From Caproicibacterium amylolyticum (GTDB lineage Bacteria > Bacillota > Clostridia > Oscillospirales > Acutalibacteraceae): 64,000 nt of DNA. Shown one piece after another: positions 54,344-64,000 of the stretch (its first letter is position 1; each line of letters starts with the position of its first letter). The notes below the pieces were generated by a model. It was not told the origin of the DNA. It did no database searches and was given only the letters and a program-made list of their open reading frames with translations. Location: NCBI RefSeq assembly GCF_014467055.1, contig NZ_CP060696.1, positions 1,550,001 to 1,614,000 on the forward strand. The letters run 5' to 3'. Made by a program: the position numbers and the translations under genes.

Positions 54344-56278
54344 ATGGGACTGACCATTGCACAGAAAATCATTCAGGAGCATCTGGTTTCCGGCAAAATG
54401 ACCGTTGGCAGCGACATCGGCCTGAAAATTGACCAAACACTAACACAGGACGCCACCGGCACAATGGCTTATCTGGAATTTGAAGCCATGGGTGTTAAAC
54501 GTGTAAAAACCGAAAAAAGTGTTGCCTATATTGACCACAACACGCTGCAGACCGGTTTTGAAAATGCGGATGACCACCGGTTTATCCAGACTGTTGCCAA
54601 AAAGCACGGCATCTGGTTCTCCCGCCCCGGCAACGGTATCTGCCATCAGGTTCATCTCGAGCGCTTCGGCATTCCTGGCAAAACACTGATTGGCTCCGAC
54701 AGCCACACCCCCACCGGCGGCGGCATCGGTATGCTGGCAATGGGTGCAGGCGGTTTGGACGTTGCTGTTGCCATGGGTGGCGGTGCTTACCATATTAATA
54801 TGCCGAAAATGCTGCGTGTTAATCTGACTGGAAAGCTCCCTGCATGGGTCAGTGCAAAAGACGTGATTCTGAAAGTCCTGCAGGTGCTGACTGTTAAGGG
54901 CGGCGTTAGCAAAATTGTAGAGTACGCAGGCGAAGGTGTTGCTTCCCTGACTGTGCCGGAACGTGCCACCATTACCAATATGGGCGCAGAACTTGGTGCC
55001 ACCACCAGCATCTTCCCCAGTGACGAAGTAACCCGCCAGTTCCTTGCCGCACAGGGCCGTGAAGAAGTCTGGAAGCCCCTTGTCTCTGACCCGGACGCGG
55101 TTTATGACGAAGAAATTACCGTTGACCTTTCCGCACTGGAACCAATGGCAGCCTGCCCGCACAGCCCGGACAATGTGAAAACCATCCGCGAACTGGCTGG
55201 TATGAAAATCGATCAGGTCTGCATTGGTTCCTGCACAAACTCCTCCTATCTCGACATGATGCGTGTTGCTTCTATCCTGAAAGGCAAAACGGTTTCTGAC
55301 ACCGTCAGCCTTGCCATTGCCCCTGGCAGTAAGCAGGTTTATAACATGCTCGCCAAAAACGGCGCGCTGGGCGATATTATCAGCGCCGGTGCGCGTGTGC
55401 TGGAGTGTGCCTGCGGCCCCTGCATCGGCATGGGACAGTCCCCGAACAGCGCCGGTATCTCTCTGCGTACCTTTAACCGCAACTTTGAGGGACGCTCCGG
55501 CACTGCTGACGGCCAGATTTATCTGGTCAGCCCGGAAACCGCTGCTGCCAGTGCACTTGCAGGTGTGCTGACTGACCCCCGCACCCTTGGCGAGGAAAAC
55601 GCAATCGCCATGCCAAATTCATTCCTGATCAATGACAACATGGTCATTGCACCAGCTTCTCCGGAAGAAGCAGAAAACGTGGAAATCCTGCGCGGTCCAA
55701 ACATCAAGCCGTTCCCTGTTACCACTGCGCTGGCAGATTCCGTTGCCGCAAAAGCACTGCTGAAAGTCGGCGACAACATCACAACCGACCACATCATGCC
55801 TGCAGGCGCGAAGATTCTGCCTTATCGCAGCAACATCCCTTACCTCTCCAATTTTTGTTTTACGGTGTGTGACAAGGAATTCCCCGCCCGCGCAAAAGAA
55901 TACGGCAAGGGCATTATTGTCGGTGGCCAGAACTACGGACAAGGTTCCTCCCGTGAGCACGCTGCACTGGTTCCGCTTTACCTCGGCATCAAAGCGGTTT
56001 TGGTGAAAAGTTTTGCGCGTATCCACTGTGCGAATCTGGTAAATGCCGGTATTGTGCCGCTGGTTTTTGAAAATGAGGCGGATTATGACCGTATTGACCA
56101 GATGGACGACCTTTCCATGCCAAACATCCGTGCAGAACTGGAAGCCGGTCAGCCGATTACCGTTAAAGACGAAACAAAAGGCTTTACCATTCACACAAAC
56201 GCACAGCTTACCGACCGTCAGCGTGACATGATTCTGGCAGGCGGTCTCTTGAACTACACCAAACAGCAGAACGGATGA
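54344..56278 (+). CDS. acnA: Aconitate hydratase
   Basis: 644 aa single-chain aconitase. The [4Fe-4S] ligands are in IGSCTNSSYLDMM and CACGPCIGMGQ. The substrate-binding arginine region and the C-terminal swivel domain (DNITTDHIMPAGA, GQGSSREHAALVPLYL) are present. It interconverts citrate and isocitrate. Start at 54344 with GGGGGAC upstream; the upstream frame lacks a ribosome site. First gene of an operon with traX-like and icd, which together would lead citrate to 2-oxoglutarate for glutamate synthesis. Confidence 0.94.
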   Translation: MGLTIAQKIIQEHLVSGKMTVGSDIGLKIDQTLTQDATGTMAYLEFEAMGVKRVKTEKSVAYIDHNTLQTGFENADDHRFIQTVAKKHGIWFSRPGNGICHQVHLERFGIPGKTLIGSDSHTPTGGGIGMLAMGAGGLDVAVAMGGGAYHINMPKMLRVNLTGKLPAWVSAKDVILKVLQVLTVKGGVSKIVEYAGEGVASLTVPERATITNMGAELGATTSIFPSDEVTRQFLAAQGREEVWKPLVSDPDAVYDEEITVDLSALEPMAACPHSPDNVKTIRELAGMKIDQVCIGSCTNSSYLDMMRVASILKGKTVSDTVSLAIAPGSKQVYNMLAKNGALGDIISAGARVLECACGPCIGMGQSPNSAGISLRTFNRNFEGRSGTADGQIYLVSPETAAASALAGVLTDPRTLGEENAIAMPNSFLINDNMVIAPASPEEAENVEILRGPNIKPFPVTTALADSVAAKALLKVGDNITTDHIMPAGAKILPYRSNIPYLSNFCFTVCDKEFPARAKEYGKGIIVGGQNYGQGSSREHAALVPLYLGIKAVLVKSFARIHCANLVNAGIVPLVFENEADYDRIDQMDDLSMPNIRAELEAGQPITVKDETKGFTIHTNAQLTDRQRDMILAGGLLNYTKQQNG

Positions 56279-57012
56279 ATACAGCCGACTGCAGAATAAC
56301 ATCGTCACACCGCAATTACGGTCTGTCTGCAAGCACCATCAAATGGTTTGCCATTGCCTGTATGTTTGCCGATCATGTGGCATGGGCTTTTTTGCCTACT
56401 TTTTCCGCGCTGGGATTTACGCTCCACGCATTCGGCAGAATAACCGCACCCTGTATGTGCTATTTCATTGTAGAAGGTTACAGCCACACACACAGCGTTC
56501 GAAAATATTTGCTGCGGCTCGGCGTTTTTGCTCTGATTTCCTGGCCTTGCTTTTCGTTTTACGAAACGGGTACGCTGACCTTTAGAATGGGAATGATTTG
56601 GTCACTGTTCTTTGCATTGCTGGCTGTCTGTGCCTTTGACAAAATTTCCAATCCGGTTTTGAAATTGCTTGGGGTGTTGATCTGTGCAGTTGCGACGCAA
56701 ATCGGTGACTGGCCAATTTTCTGTGTGGTATTTACACTGATTTTTTGGATTTTCCGCGGTAGCTTCCGTGCACAGGCACTCGTTTTTGCGGGTGCAGCAG
56801 TTATTATGGCAGTTGGTTTCTCTTACCGCAGTTTACACGCCGTTCCGTTTACTCTGATGCAGCTGTGTGTCCTGCTGGCTCTGATTCCCTTAGTACTTTA
56901 TAATGGCAGACGCGGCGGCGAAAGCTGCCCTCAGCTAAATAAATGGGCATTCTATGTGTTTTACCCCGCCCATCTGCTTTTACTTGGACTGATTAAATAT
57001 ATTGTCCTTTAA
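56275..57012 (+). CDS. TraX-family membrane protein
   Basis: 245 aa, about eight membrane helices. The opening STIKWFAIACMFADHVAWAF and the YFIVEGYSHTHSV block are hallmarks of the TraX family, as is the final FYVFYPAHLLLLGLI. The F-plasmid TraX acetylates pilin; chromosomal relatives are probably membrane acyltransferases of unknown target. No conjugation genes are nearby. It overlaps the acnA stop by 4 bp, so it is translated with aconitase, and lies 37 bp before icd. Confidence 0.87.
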   Translation: MNTADCRITSSHRNYGLSASTIKWFAIACMFADHVAWAFLPTFSALGFTLHAFGRITAPCMCYFIVEGYSHTHSVRKYLLRLGVFALISWPCFSFYETGTLTFRMGMIWSLFFALLAVCAFDKISNPVLKLLGVLICAVATQIGDWPIFCVVFTLIFWIFRGSFRAQALVFAGAAVIMAVGFSYRSLHAVPFTLMQLCVLLALIPLVLYNGRRGGESCPQLNKWAFYVFYPAHLLLLGLIKYIVL

Positions 57013-57049
57013 TTTTTCGGCAGTCTTTACACTTCGGAGGTAATCCTTT

Positions 57050-58258
57050 ATGGATAAAATTCAAATGAAAACGCCGCTGGTCGAAATGGACGGCGACGAA
57101 ATGACCCGCATTATCTGGAAAATGATTAAAGACATTTTACTTACGCCCTACATTGATTTAAAGACGGAGTACTATGACCTCGGGCTGAAGCATCGCGACG
57201 AAACCGGCGATCAGGTAACCGTGGATGCCGCAGAGGCAACTAAAAAATATGGTGTGGGCGTAAAATGCGCCACCATCACCCCAAACGCTGCACGTGTTAA
57301 GGAATATGATCTGCACCAGATGTGGAAAAGCCCAAATGGCACGATTCGTGCAATTCTGGACGGTACCGTATTTCGTGCTCCGATTCTGGTAAAAGGTGTG
57401 ACACCGTTCATTCCAACCTGGAAAAAGCCAATTACGATTGCCCGCCACGCTTACGGCGACCTTTACAAAAACGTTGAAATGACCGTACCCGCTGGTGCAA
57501 AAGCAGAATTGGTTGTAACCGACAAGGACGGCAAAGAAACCCGCGAAACCATTCATAAATTTGATGGTGCAGGCATTATTCAGGGACAGCACAATCTAGA
57601 CACTTCCATTTCCTCTTTTGCGCACGCCTGCTTCAGTTATGCACTGACCACCAAGCAGGACATTTGGTTCTCTTCAAAAGACACGATTTCTAAAAAATAT
57701 GACCACCGCTTCAAGGATATTTTCCAGGAAATCTTTGATGCAGAGTATAAAGACAAATTTGAGAAAGCCGGCATCACCTATTTCTATACCCTGATTGATG
57801 ATGCAGTTGCACGTGTTATCCGCAGTGAAGGCGGTTACATCTGGGCCTGCAAAAATTACGACGGCGATGTGATGAGCGATATGGTGGCAACTGCTTTCGG
57901 CAGCCTTGCCATGATGACCAGCGTACTGGTTTCCCCGACCGGTGTTTATGAATATGAGGCAGCACACGGTACTGTGCAGCGTCACTACTATAAATATCTG
58001 AAAGGTGAAACCACCAGTACAAACAGCGTTGCTACCCTTTTTGCCTGGACAGGTGCACTGAAAAAACGTGGCAAGCTGGATAATCTGCCCCGTCTTTCCG
58101 ACTTTGGCTGTAAACTTGAAAAGGCCGCCATTCAGACTATTGAAGAAGGCGTCATGACCGGCGATATGTATCAGCTCTCCACACTGAAAAACAAGCGTAA
58201 GGTTGATACCGAAACATTCCTGAAAGAAGTGGCGGTTCGTCTGAACGCACTACTGTGA
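57050..58258 (+). CDS. icd: NADP-dependent isocitrate dehydrogenase (eukaryote-like homodimeric type)
   Basis: 402 aa. [17 protein letters not shown], the substrate loop [16 protein letters not shown], a catalytic Lys/Tyr region ([16 protein letters not shown] [12 protein letters not shown]), [25 protein letters not shown] region and [13 protein letters not shown]. It oxidises isocitrate to 2-oxoglutarate with NADP. It is the type shared with eukaryotic cytosolic enzymes. AGGAGG-like GGAGGT precedes the ATG. Third gene of the acnA operon. Confidence 0.94.
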   Translation: MDKIQMKTPLVEMDGDEMTRIIWKMIKDILLTPYIDLKTEYYDLGLKHRDETGDQVTVDAAEATKKYGVGVKCATITPNAARVKEYDLHQMWKSPNGTIRAILDGTVFRAPILVKGVTPFIPTWKKPITIARHAYGDLYKNVEMTVPAGAKAELVVTDKDGKETRETIHKFDGAGIIQGQHNLDTSISSFAHACFSYALTTKQDIWFSSKDTISKKYDHRFKDIFQEIFDAEYKDKFEKAGITYFYTLIDDAVARVIRSEGGYIWACKNYDGDVMSDMVATAFGSLAMMTSVLVSPTGVYEYEAAHGTVQRHYYKYLKGETTSTNSVATLFAWTGALKKRGKLDNLPRLSDFGCKLEKAAIQTIEEGVMTGDMYQLSTLKNKRKVDTETFLKEVAVRLNALL

Positions 58259-58350
58259 TTTCAGGTCCATTAAATTTAAATTGAGTACGCGCGCAATATG
58301 CGCCGCCTCCGGAGCAGCAGTCGGCTGCTTCGCAGAAGGAAGGTACGTTT

Positions 58351-59013
58351 ATGCCTAAACGTGAAAATATTTCTATGTCCGTAATCCGCCGACTTCCGCG
58401 ATACTACCGCTTCTTAAATCAGCTGAAACGAGATGGTGTAACCCGCATTTCCTCTACTGAACTTTCCGCAAAGCTGGGCTTAACCGCTTCGCAGATTCGG
58501 CAGGATTTGAACTGTTTTGGTGGTTTCGGTCAGCAGGGCTACGGCTACATTGTGGAGCAGCTTGCTGCAGAAATTGGGCGAATTCTGGGGGTTGCGCACA
58601 ACTACCGCACGGTGCTTTTTGGTGCCGGAAACCTTGGGCGTGCCATTGCAGCCCACATGGACTTTGAGGAGCTGGGCTTTGAGCTGATTGGTATCTTTGA
58701 CAATGCTCCCCAAAAAGTTGGGACTGTAATACGTGGAATGGAAGTACTGAACACTGCCTCATTTGAGGATTTCTGCAAAGACAACAAGCCTGAAATGGCT
58801 GCTTTGTGCATTCCCCGCACTGCGGTGGAAGCTACGGTTGACCGGCTGTACCCCCTCGGCATACACAGCTACTGGAATTTCAGTCACTATGATATCACTA
58901 TGAAATATCCGGATGCTGTTGTTGAAAATGTGCATCTGAATGACAGCCTGCTGACGCTATGTTACCGTATCAGCAACAATCCGGAAGCCTCTCACGAACC
59001 AACAAAAAAATAA
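58351..59013 (+). CDS. rex: Redox-sensing transcriptional repressor Rex
   Basis: 220 aa. N-terminal winged helix (about 1-80; LPRYYRFLNQL, SSTELSAKLGLTASQIRQDLNCFGGFGQQGYGY region) and a Rossmann domain with LFGAGNLGRAIA that senses NADH/NAD. It represses fermentation and respiration genes when NADH is low. GAAGGAAGG precedes the ATG. It follows icd after 92 bp containing a GC-rich inverted repeat, so it may have its own promoter. Confidence 0.95.
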   Translation: MPKRENISMSVIRRLPRYYRFLNQLKRDGVTRISSTELSAKLGLTASQIRQDLNCFGGFGQQGYGYIVEQLAAEIGRILGVAHNYRTVLFGAGNLGRAIAAHMDFEELGFELIGIFDNAPQKVGTVIRGMEVLNTASFEDFCKDNKPEMAALCIPRTAVEATVDRLYPLGIHSYWNFSHYDITMKYPDAVVENVHLNDSLLTLCYRISNNPEASHEPTKK

Positions 59014-59020
59014 AATCTAC

Positions 59021-59064
59021 AAAAAGAAGCTGCTGCAGAAAATTTTCTGCAGCAGCTTCTTTTT
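59021..59064. terminator. Bidirectional terminator between rex and pyrG
   Basis: A perfect 20-bp stem (AAAAAGAAGCTGCTGCAGAA and its complement) with a 4-nt AATT loop. It serves both convergent genes. Confidence 0.93.
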
Positions 59065-59109
59065 ACTTATCAATATCTACAAGTGATTCTTCGCCACTTG
59101 CTATTTTCA

Positions 59110-60720
59110 TTATTCCCTATTCGCTTTATATTCTTTTGCAGCAGCAATCAAGCCCTTAAACAGCGGGTGCGGACGATTCGGACGGGACTTAAACTCTGGA
59201 TGAAACTGACTGCCGATGAAGAATGAATTGGAATCTACTTCCATCATCTCAACAATATGGTCGTCTGGGCTTTTGCCTGCAAAGGTCACACCTGCCTCTT
59301 CCATGCGGGTGCGATAGTCATTGTTGACCTCAAAACGGTGACGATGGCGTTCATAAATCAGCGGCTCATTGTTATAAAGACGTGCTGCCAATGTACCGGG
59401 CGTTAACTTGCAGGGATATTTGCCCAGACGCATAGTACCCCCAAGCTGTTCAACGTCTTTCTGCTCCGGCATCAGGTCAATGACATGATTCTTGCTCTGC
59501 GGGTCAAATTCAGCAGAATTTGCATCCTTTATGCCCATAACGTTGCGTGCATATTCAACGATGCAAAGCTGCATGCCAAGGCAGATACCCAACAGCGGCA
59601 CCTTGTTCACGCGTGCCCAGTGAATGGCAACCACCATGCCCTCAATACCGCGCTCGCCAAAACCGCCCGGTACCAACACACCGTCAGCATCTTTCAAAAT
59701 TTGAGCCACATTTTCATCTGTAATTTTTTCAGAATCGATCCACTGTACGTTGACCTTGACATTGTTGCCAATGCCGCCGTGTGTCAGTGCTTCCGCAACG
59801 CTGAGATATGCATCATGCAGTTCTACATACTTGCCAACCAAAGCGATATTGACGCTGTCTGTCAGCGAAAGCGCTGTGTGCACCATGCTGATCCAGTCAG
59901 ACAAGTCCGGTCCGCGGGTATCCAGCGCCAGTCGACGGCAGACAATCTCGTCCAGTTTTTCATCACGCAGGGCCAAGGGGACTTCATAAAGCAGCGGCAA
60001 ATCCAAATTTTCAATCACGCAGTCCTGACGAACGTTGCAGAACAGTGCAATCTTTTTCTTAATGTCATCGCCAATCGGCTGCTCAGAGCGCAAAACAATC
60101 ACATCCGGCTGAATCCCGATGGAGAGCAGTTCTTTCACGCTGTGCTGCGTCGGCTTGGACTTGTGCTCGTGGGAACAGTTCAAGTACGGAACCAGCGTTA
60201 CATGGATGAACATGCAGTTCTCGCGGCCCTCTTCTGTTGCAAACTGACGAATGGCCTCTAAAAACGGCTGGCTTTCAATATCGCCGACGGTGCCGCCGAC
60301 TTCAATGATTGCAACATCGACATTGTCACGCGCGGCGGAGATCCGTTCTTTGATTTCGTTTGTAATGTGCGGAATCACCTGCACAGTGCCACCGCCGTAG
60401 TCACCATTGCGTTCTTTTTGAATGACATTGTAATAAATGCGTCCGGAGGTAACGTTGCTGTTCTGCGAAAGGCTTTCGTCGATGAAGCGCTCGTAATGAC
60501 CCAAATCCAAATCGGTTTCGGCACCGTCGTCTGTTACAAAGACTTCACCGTGCTGAAAAGGATTCATTGTACCCGGGTCCACATTCAGGTAAGGGTCAAA
60601 TTTCTGCATTGTGACACGCAAACCACGTGCTTTCAGCAAACGGCCAAGGGACGCCGCCGTAATTCCTTTTCCGAGTCCTGAAACGACACCGCCTGTAACA
60701 AAAATATATTTTGCTGCCAT
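59110..60720 (-). CDS. pyrG: CTP synthase
   Basis: 536 aa. N-terminal synthetase domain ([37 protein letters not shown] region) and a C-terminal class I glutaminase with the nucleophile cysteine in LGICLGMQL and the His/Glu pair in QFHPEFKS. It makes CTP from UTP, ATP and glutamine. Start at 60720 with GGAGG 5-6 nt upstream; an earlier ATG overlaps this ribosome site. Confidence 0.97.
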   Translation of the reverse strand: MAAKYIFVTGGVVSGLGKGITAASLGRLLKARGLRVTMQKFDPYLNVDPGTMNPFQHGEVFVTDDGAETDLDLGHYERFIDESLSQNSNVTSGRIYYNVIQKERNGDYGGGTVQVIPHITNEIKERISAARDNVDVAIIEVGGTVGDIESQPFLEAIRQFATEEGRENCMFIHVTLVPYLNCSHEHKSKPTQHSVKELLSIGIQPDVIVLRSEQPIGDDIKKKIALFCNVRQDCVIENLDLPLLYEVPLALRDEKLDEIVCRRLALDTRGPDLSDWISMVHTALSLTDSVNIALVGKYVELHDAYLSVAEALTHGGIGNNVKVNVQWIDSEKITDENVAQILKDADGVLVPGGFGERGIEGMVVAIHWARVNKVPLLGICLGMQLCIVEYARNVMGIKDANSAEFDPQSKNHVIDLMPEQKDVEQLGGTMRLGKYPCKLTPGTLAARLYNNEPLIYERHRHRFEVNNDYRTRMEEAGVTFAGKSPDDHIVEMMEVDSNSFFIGSQFHPEFKSRPNRPHPLFKGLIAAAKEYKANRE

Positions 60721-60786
60721 AACATCCTCCATACGCTTAAAAATTCTCTCTTTTTTGCCTCATCCCGACAAAAAACAATTACTATG

Positions 60787-60816
60787 ATTATATCGCGAAG
60801 AACCTGTGCTTGTCAA
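60787..60816 (-). promoter_or_regulatory. pyrG promoter
   Basis: TTGACA (60811-60816), 18-nt spacer, TATAAT (60787-60792) on the minus strand. The leader to the start codon is about 60 nt. Confidence 0.8.
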
Positions 60817-60832
60817 GAAAAAGCCGCTGAAC

Positions 60833-60880
60833 AGAAAAATGACCCGCGCCAAAGTCTGCATCCGCCGCGAGTCATTTTCT
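60833..60880 (-). terminator. Terminator after trxA
   Basis: AGAAAATGAC(T/C)CGCG hairpin with an internal mismatch, followed on the minus strand by TTTTTCTG. It lies 10 bp after the trxA stop. Confidence 0.85.
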
Positions 60881-60889
60881 GTATGGTTT

Positions 60890-61210
60890 TTATAAGACTG
60901 CATCCAGCATTTTTCGATAATCAATTATGGGCAGTGCTCCCACCTTGCTGTCAACCGGATTCCCGTCACGGAAAACATAAACCGTTGGAATGCTCATGAC
61001 ATTGAACTGTGCCGCAAGATCTTGATTTTCATCAACATCTACTTTCATTACAGCTGCTTTGCCGCTGTACTCCTCTGCAAGCTGTTCAATGACCGGCCCA
61101 AGCATTTTGCAGGGGCTACACCATGTAGCCCAGAAATCGCAGAGTACGACTCTGTTCTCTTTCAGGACTTCCGAAAATTTCGCCGCGTCCGCATGAATCA
61201 CTTCTGCCAT
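60890..61210 (-). CDS. trxA: Thioredoxin
   Basis: 106 aa, normal length. Active site WATWCSPCKMLGP and the cis-proline region MSIPTVYVFRDG. The usual CGPC is CSPC here, which may shift its redox potential. It reduces disulfides in the cytoplasm. AAGGAAGG precedes the ATG. Confidence 0.94.
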   Translation of the reverse strand: MAEVIHADAAKFSEVLKENRVVLCDFWATWCSPCKMLGPVIEQLAEEYSGKAAVMKVDVDENQDLAAQFNVMSIPTVYVFRDGNPVDSKVGALPIIDYRKMLDAVL

Positions 61211-61264
61211 TTTGTATCCTTCCTTTCCGTTTCAGTATTCGCTCTTTTTCTCTAAAGGATACCA

Positions 61265-62158
61265 CTATCCCTGATATTTTTCAATAGTTGCTTTTGTGAT
61301 TTTTACAGCAGTTTCCGGTTTGTTGCTGTCATTTACTTTTACCGCCGCGATTTTATCGACAACATCCATACCGTCATAAACCTGCCCAAAAACAGAATGA
61401 CCGCGCGGCGGGTCAAATGCGTTGTACGCACCGTCCAGATTCGGGTTTCCGCCCTGCTTCTCATACAAAGCCTTATAAGCATCCGTCAGCTTGTTCGGGT
61501 CAAGAATGTTGTACTGCTGCTGCGCAATCTGCGGCCACTGGCTCTTATCATAGGTTTTTAGCTGCTCATACATAGTATTGACCTGGCTCCAGGTGCTGCT
61601 GCTCACCTTCGGCGCCTGATTGATAAAGAACTGGCTGCCGTTGGTGTTGTAGCCGCTGTTCGCCATAGCCAGGGAACCGCGCAGATTGACAAGGTTTGCG
61701 TTAAACTCATCCTCAAAGCTTTTATCCCAAATGCTTTTACCGCCGGTACCGGTACCAGTTGGATCACCGCCCTGAATCATAAAGTCCTTGATGACTCTGT
61801 GGAAAGTCAGGCCGTTGTAATAGCCCTTCTGAATCAGTCCTTTAAAATTTTCCACGGTTTTCGGTGCAGCCTCTGGGAACAGACGAATCTTAATAGTGCC
61901 CATCGTAGTTTCCAACACTGCTACTTCTTCGCCGGCAGCCGGTTTTCCCAACTGATATCCCAATTTTTTGCCGTCATCTGCCCGCAGCCCTGTGGAGCTT
62001 GCGGAGGAAGCGGCCTGTGATGTGCTCTTTGCCTGACTGGACACAGCTTTTGCCTGTGAAGAAGAACTGGAGGCTGTACCGCCGCATCCTGTTACGGTCA
62101 ATGCTGCTGCCAAAGCTACTGCACCGGCCGCCAAACGTTTCTTTAACTGCATTTTCAT
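61265..62158 (-). CDS. Cyclophilin-type peptidyl-prolyl isomerase, lipoprotein
   Basis: 297 aa. Lipoprotein signal (LTVTGC, Cys at about 25), Ser/Ala/Gln-rich linker (26-60), then a cyclophilin domain with [46 protein letters not shown] and a C-terminal [14 protein letters not shown]. An extra stretch of about 60 residues lies between the last two. It should help proteins fold outside the membrane. It has its own promoter. Confidence 0.92.
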   Translation of the reverse strand: MKMQLKKRLAAGAVALAAALTVTGCGGTASSSSSQAKAVSSQAKSTSQAASSASSTGLRADDGKKLGYQLGKPAAGEEVAVLETTMGTIKIRLFPEAAPKTVENFKGLIQKGYYNGLTFHRVIKDFMIQGGDPTGTGTGGKSIWDKSFEDEFNANLVNLRGSLAMANSGYNTNGSQFFINQAPKVSSSTWSQVNTMYEQLKTYDKSQWPQIAQQQYNILDPNKLTDAYKALYEKQGGNPNLDGAYNAFDPPRGHSVFGQVYDGMDVVDKIAAVKVNDSNKPETAVKITKATIEKYQG

Positions 62159-62240
62159 TACTCATCCTTTGTAAAATATTCCGCAGAAAAACCTGCAGAT
62201 TTCTTTCTCCGTCTTCTAAGACAGAAAATATACATTTTTT

Positions 62241-62269
62241 ATTGTACAGAATCCTTTCTGTAAATGCAA
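62241..62269 (-). promoter_or_regulatory. Promoter of the cyclophilin gene
   Basis: TTGCAT (62264-62269), 17-nt spacer, TACAAT (62241-62246) on the minus strand. Confidence 0.65.
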
Positions 62270-62342
62270 GCCCTGTCCATCGTCATTCACGGGGCATTCG
62301 CTGCATATAAGTAAAAAGTATCGGCAAAAAGGAGGTAGTCAA

Positions 62343-63275
62343 ATGTTTGGATACGAACCCGAGGGCTGGCGGATAGATAAAACAGAAAACCGTGCGGCAC
62401 TGCGCAGCCCCGCAGCGCTGGCACAAGCCGCACGGGCCGGTCAGATTTTGGAAGGCCGCGCAGTTCTGTGTGACAGCGGCCACAACCTGATTGTAGACCT
62501 TGGCTGCATGCAGGGCGTAATCCCCCGGGAGGAGGGCGCTATGGGAATCCGTGAAGGTACTGTGCGCGATATTGCGCTTCTTTCACGCGTGAACCGGCCA
62601 GTCTGCTTTTACATAACCGGCTTTTCGGAGGAAAGCGGCCGCACTACTGCCCTGCTCTCCCGCCGTGCCGCGCAAGAATCCTGCTGGCGAGACTGCTTGA
62701 GCAAGCTGCTGCCCGGAGATGTGCTGGATGCCCGTGTAACGCATTTGGAACCGTTTGGCGCATTTATGGACATTGGCTGTGGGATTGTTGCACTGATGCC
62801 GATTGATGCCATCAGTGTTTCCCGCATTGACCACCCGCGGGAACGTTTTACAACCGGCATGGACATCCGCACTGTTGTTCGCAGCATAGAGGGCCGCAGA
62901 ATTACACTGAGCCAGCGGGAGCTGTTAGGCACATGGGAGGAAAACGCCGCACATTTCCACAGCGGAGAAACCGTTGGCGGCATTGTGCGCAGCATTGAGC
63001 CATACGGAATTTTTGTGGAACTCACACCTAACCTTGCAGGACTTGCCGAGTGCCGGGAAAGTGTAACCACAGGGCAGCAGGCCAGTGTGTATATTAAGAG
63101 CGTTCTGCCCGCACGCATGAAAGTAAAACTGGTAATTATTGATACGTTTGATCTGAAATGCAAACCGGAACCGCCGCATTACTACTTTACGGGAGAACAC
63201 ATGGATCACTTTCTGTACTCGCCGCCGGAAAGCAGCAAAGTCATTGAGACTGTTTTTACGGAACAGAAACCTTAA
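62343..63275 (+). CDS. S1 RNA-binding domain protein
   Basis: 310 aa with three S1-like repeats (about 30-105, 120-190, 205-275). The second is the best: GDVLDARVTHLEPFGAFMDIGCGIVALMP region and SVSRIDHPRERFTTG. The third has GGIVRSIEPYGIFVELTPNLAGL. It resembles the short S1-like proteins of Firmicutes rather than the six-repeat RpsA of E. coli, and probably binds mRNA or the ribosome. AAGGAGG lies 7 nt before the ATG. Its last bases overlap the end of the convergent mcsB gene. Confidence 0.85.
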   Translation: MFGYEPEGWRIDKTENRAALRSPAALAQAARAGQILEGRAVLCDSGHNLIVDLGCMQGVIPREEGAMGIREGTVRDIALLSRVNRPVCFYITGFSEESGRTTALLSRRAAQESCWRDCLSKLLPGDVLDARVTHLEPFGAFMDIGCGIVALMPIDAISVSRIDHPRERFTTGMDIRTVVRSIEGRRITLSQRELLGTWEENAAHFHSGETVGGIVRSIEPYGIFVELTPNLAGLAECRESVTTGQQASVYIKSVLPARMKVKLVIIDTFDLKCKPEPPHYYFTGEHMDHFLYSPPESSKVIETVFTEQKP

Positions 63276-64000
63276 AGTGCCTGCACAGGCGCTAATGCAC
63301 TGTTCACAAGCTGTGCACGGCGTGCCTGCCGCTGCTGCGGTGTCAAGGGTTTCCCTGCTCGGAGTGTCATAGTCGCCGGCTGCACCGCAAAAAGCAGGCT
63401 GTCCAGTTGTTCCGGCCGCAAACCATGCACTGATTCAAAACATAGTCCCATTCGCACATTGGCATACAGCCGCAGAAACTCGCTAAATTCCAGCATACGG
63501 GCACTGAGCATCACGGCAAGCGCCCGCGACACTGCGTCTTGTGCTTCGATTGTACCAAGCAGTTCTGTACGAGCGCGACGTTCCCGTTCAATCAGCTGAC
63601 TGCCGATGGAGCGTAAGTTTTCAACAGCATTTTTTTCGCTGATGCCAAGCGTAATGCGGTTGGTCAGTTCATAAACAGCGCCCGCCGGTTCCACTGCACC
63701 GTCAAAAACGCCGCGCAGTGAAAAGCCAAGCTGCGCCACATCGCTGGAAAGTCGTTCTACTGCCCCGCCCTGCTGCAAAGCAGGCAGATGCAGCAGAAGA
63801 GAAGGCACCATGCCGGTGCCTAAATCTGTCAGGCTCTGTGTCAGGTAGCCAATATCCCCATGAAACGCAAAGCGAAGTTCTCGGTCCAGCAGGGTGTCAA
63901 GCGTGTCCGCAGAGGACAACACTTTACCCGGCTGGCACCCCGGCAGGACAAGCTGCAAGCGCACGTGGTCAGCACCATTTACCATAACACTAACGCTCTC
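63272..64000 (-). CDS. mcsB: Protein-arginine kinase McsB, 3' part (runs off the window)
   Basis: About 242 codons of the C-terminal two thirds; the start lies beyond base 64000. Motifs of the guanido-kinase fold are seen: VNGADHVRLQ, FAFHGDIGYLTQSLTDLGTG (DxDxGYLT region), GVFDGAVEPAGAVYELTNRITLGISE. McsB phosphorylates arginines on proteins and marks them for ClpCP; it normally works with McsA, CtsR and ClpC, which would lie outside the window. The ATG at 63985 is internal. The expected Cys of creatine-kinase-type enzymes is not needed in McsB. Confidence 0.9.
   Translation of the reverse strand, partial: ESVSVMVNGADHVRLQLVLPGCQPGKVLSSADTLDTLLDRELRFAFHGDIGYLTQSLTDLGTGMVPSLLLHLPALQQGGAVERLSSDVAQLGFSLRGVFDGAVEPAGAVYELTNRITLGISEKNAVENLRSIGSQLIERERRARTELLGTIEAQDAVSRALAVMLSARMLEFSEFLRLYANVRMGLCFESVHGLRPEQLDSLLFAVQPATMTLRAGKPLTPQQRQARRAQLVNSALAPVQAL

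Noticed and set aside
1..64000. Alternative genetic code with TGA as a sense codon throughout
   Set aside because: Several intact genes end in TGA at the expected length, including acnA, icd, the recombinase and rnc.
1..64000. CRISPR arrays, tRNA and rRNA genes
   Set aside because: No regularly spaced repeats and no T-loop plus acceptor patterns were seen in the intergenic stretches.

Overview
The window looks like the chromosome of a spore-forming, anaerobic Firmicute of the Clostridia, most likely the Oscillospiraceae/Ruminococcaceae group. The reasons are the presence of spoIIR, mcsB, rex and AddAB (not RecBCD), a radical-SAM-rich and ferredoxin-rich gene content, and the core gene orders plsX-rnc-smc-ftsY and infC-rpmI-rplT. 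The family assignment is an inference from gene content only.

Positions 1-5200 (minus strand) hold a cobalamin-riboswitch-controlled operon of secreted or membrane-anchored proteins. They carry DUF4430 domains (related to the C-terminal domain of transcobalamin/intrinsic factor) and, further along the same reading frame, an alpha-alpha toroid related to the N-terminal domain of the same vertebrate B12 carriers, then a row of helical repeats. One in-frame TGA separates the two halves. 5200-7830: a CE2-like esterase, a flavinylated membrane protein and its likely TetR repressor with a clear operator. 7860-13760: a zinc system, with znuCB plus a G3E metallochaperone, a G3E-permease fusion and a TIGR03943-type protein on the minus strand, facing znuA on the plus strand across a control region with two matching palindromes. 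13870-15180: a GH13 glycosidase.

15318-26045 is a feoAB ferrous-iron operon whose feoB is cut in two by an 8.4-kb element. The element encodes a large serine recombinase, is bounded by a 12-bp direct repeat, and carries redox-related cargo (an EFR1-type ferredoxin, a PNPOx-like flavoprotein, a YyaL thioredoxin-domain protein), a DMT exporter behind a structured attenuator-like leader, and an acetyltransferase broken by an in-frame TGA. Joining the two feoB parts at the repeat gives an intact frame of about 694 codons.

26215-41320 is housekeeping on the minus strand: rdgB, ftsY, smc, a radical SAM gene, rnc, plsX, trmFO, topA, dprA, a SpoU methyltransferase, then rplT-rpmI-infC behind an L20-type leader, with infC starting at ATT. 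An IS481-like element with unusually long 27-bp flanking direct repeats sits next to the infC promoter. 42450-53940: addA, addB, spoIIR, a DUF3006 protein, ftsK and a ClpP-like protease. 54217-59013 (plus strand): aconitase, a TraX-like protein, NADP-isocitrate dehydrogenase (a branch toward 2-oxoglutarate/glutamate) and rex. The right end has pyrG, thioredoxin, a lipoprotein cyclophilin, an S1-domain protein and the 3' part of mcsB. No tRNA, rRNA or CRISPR array was seen.
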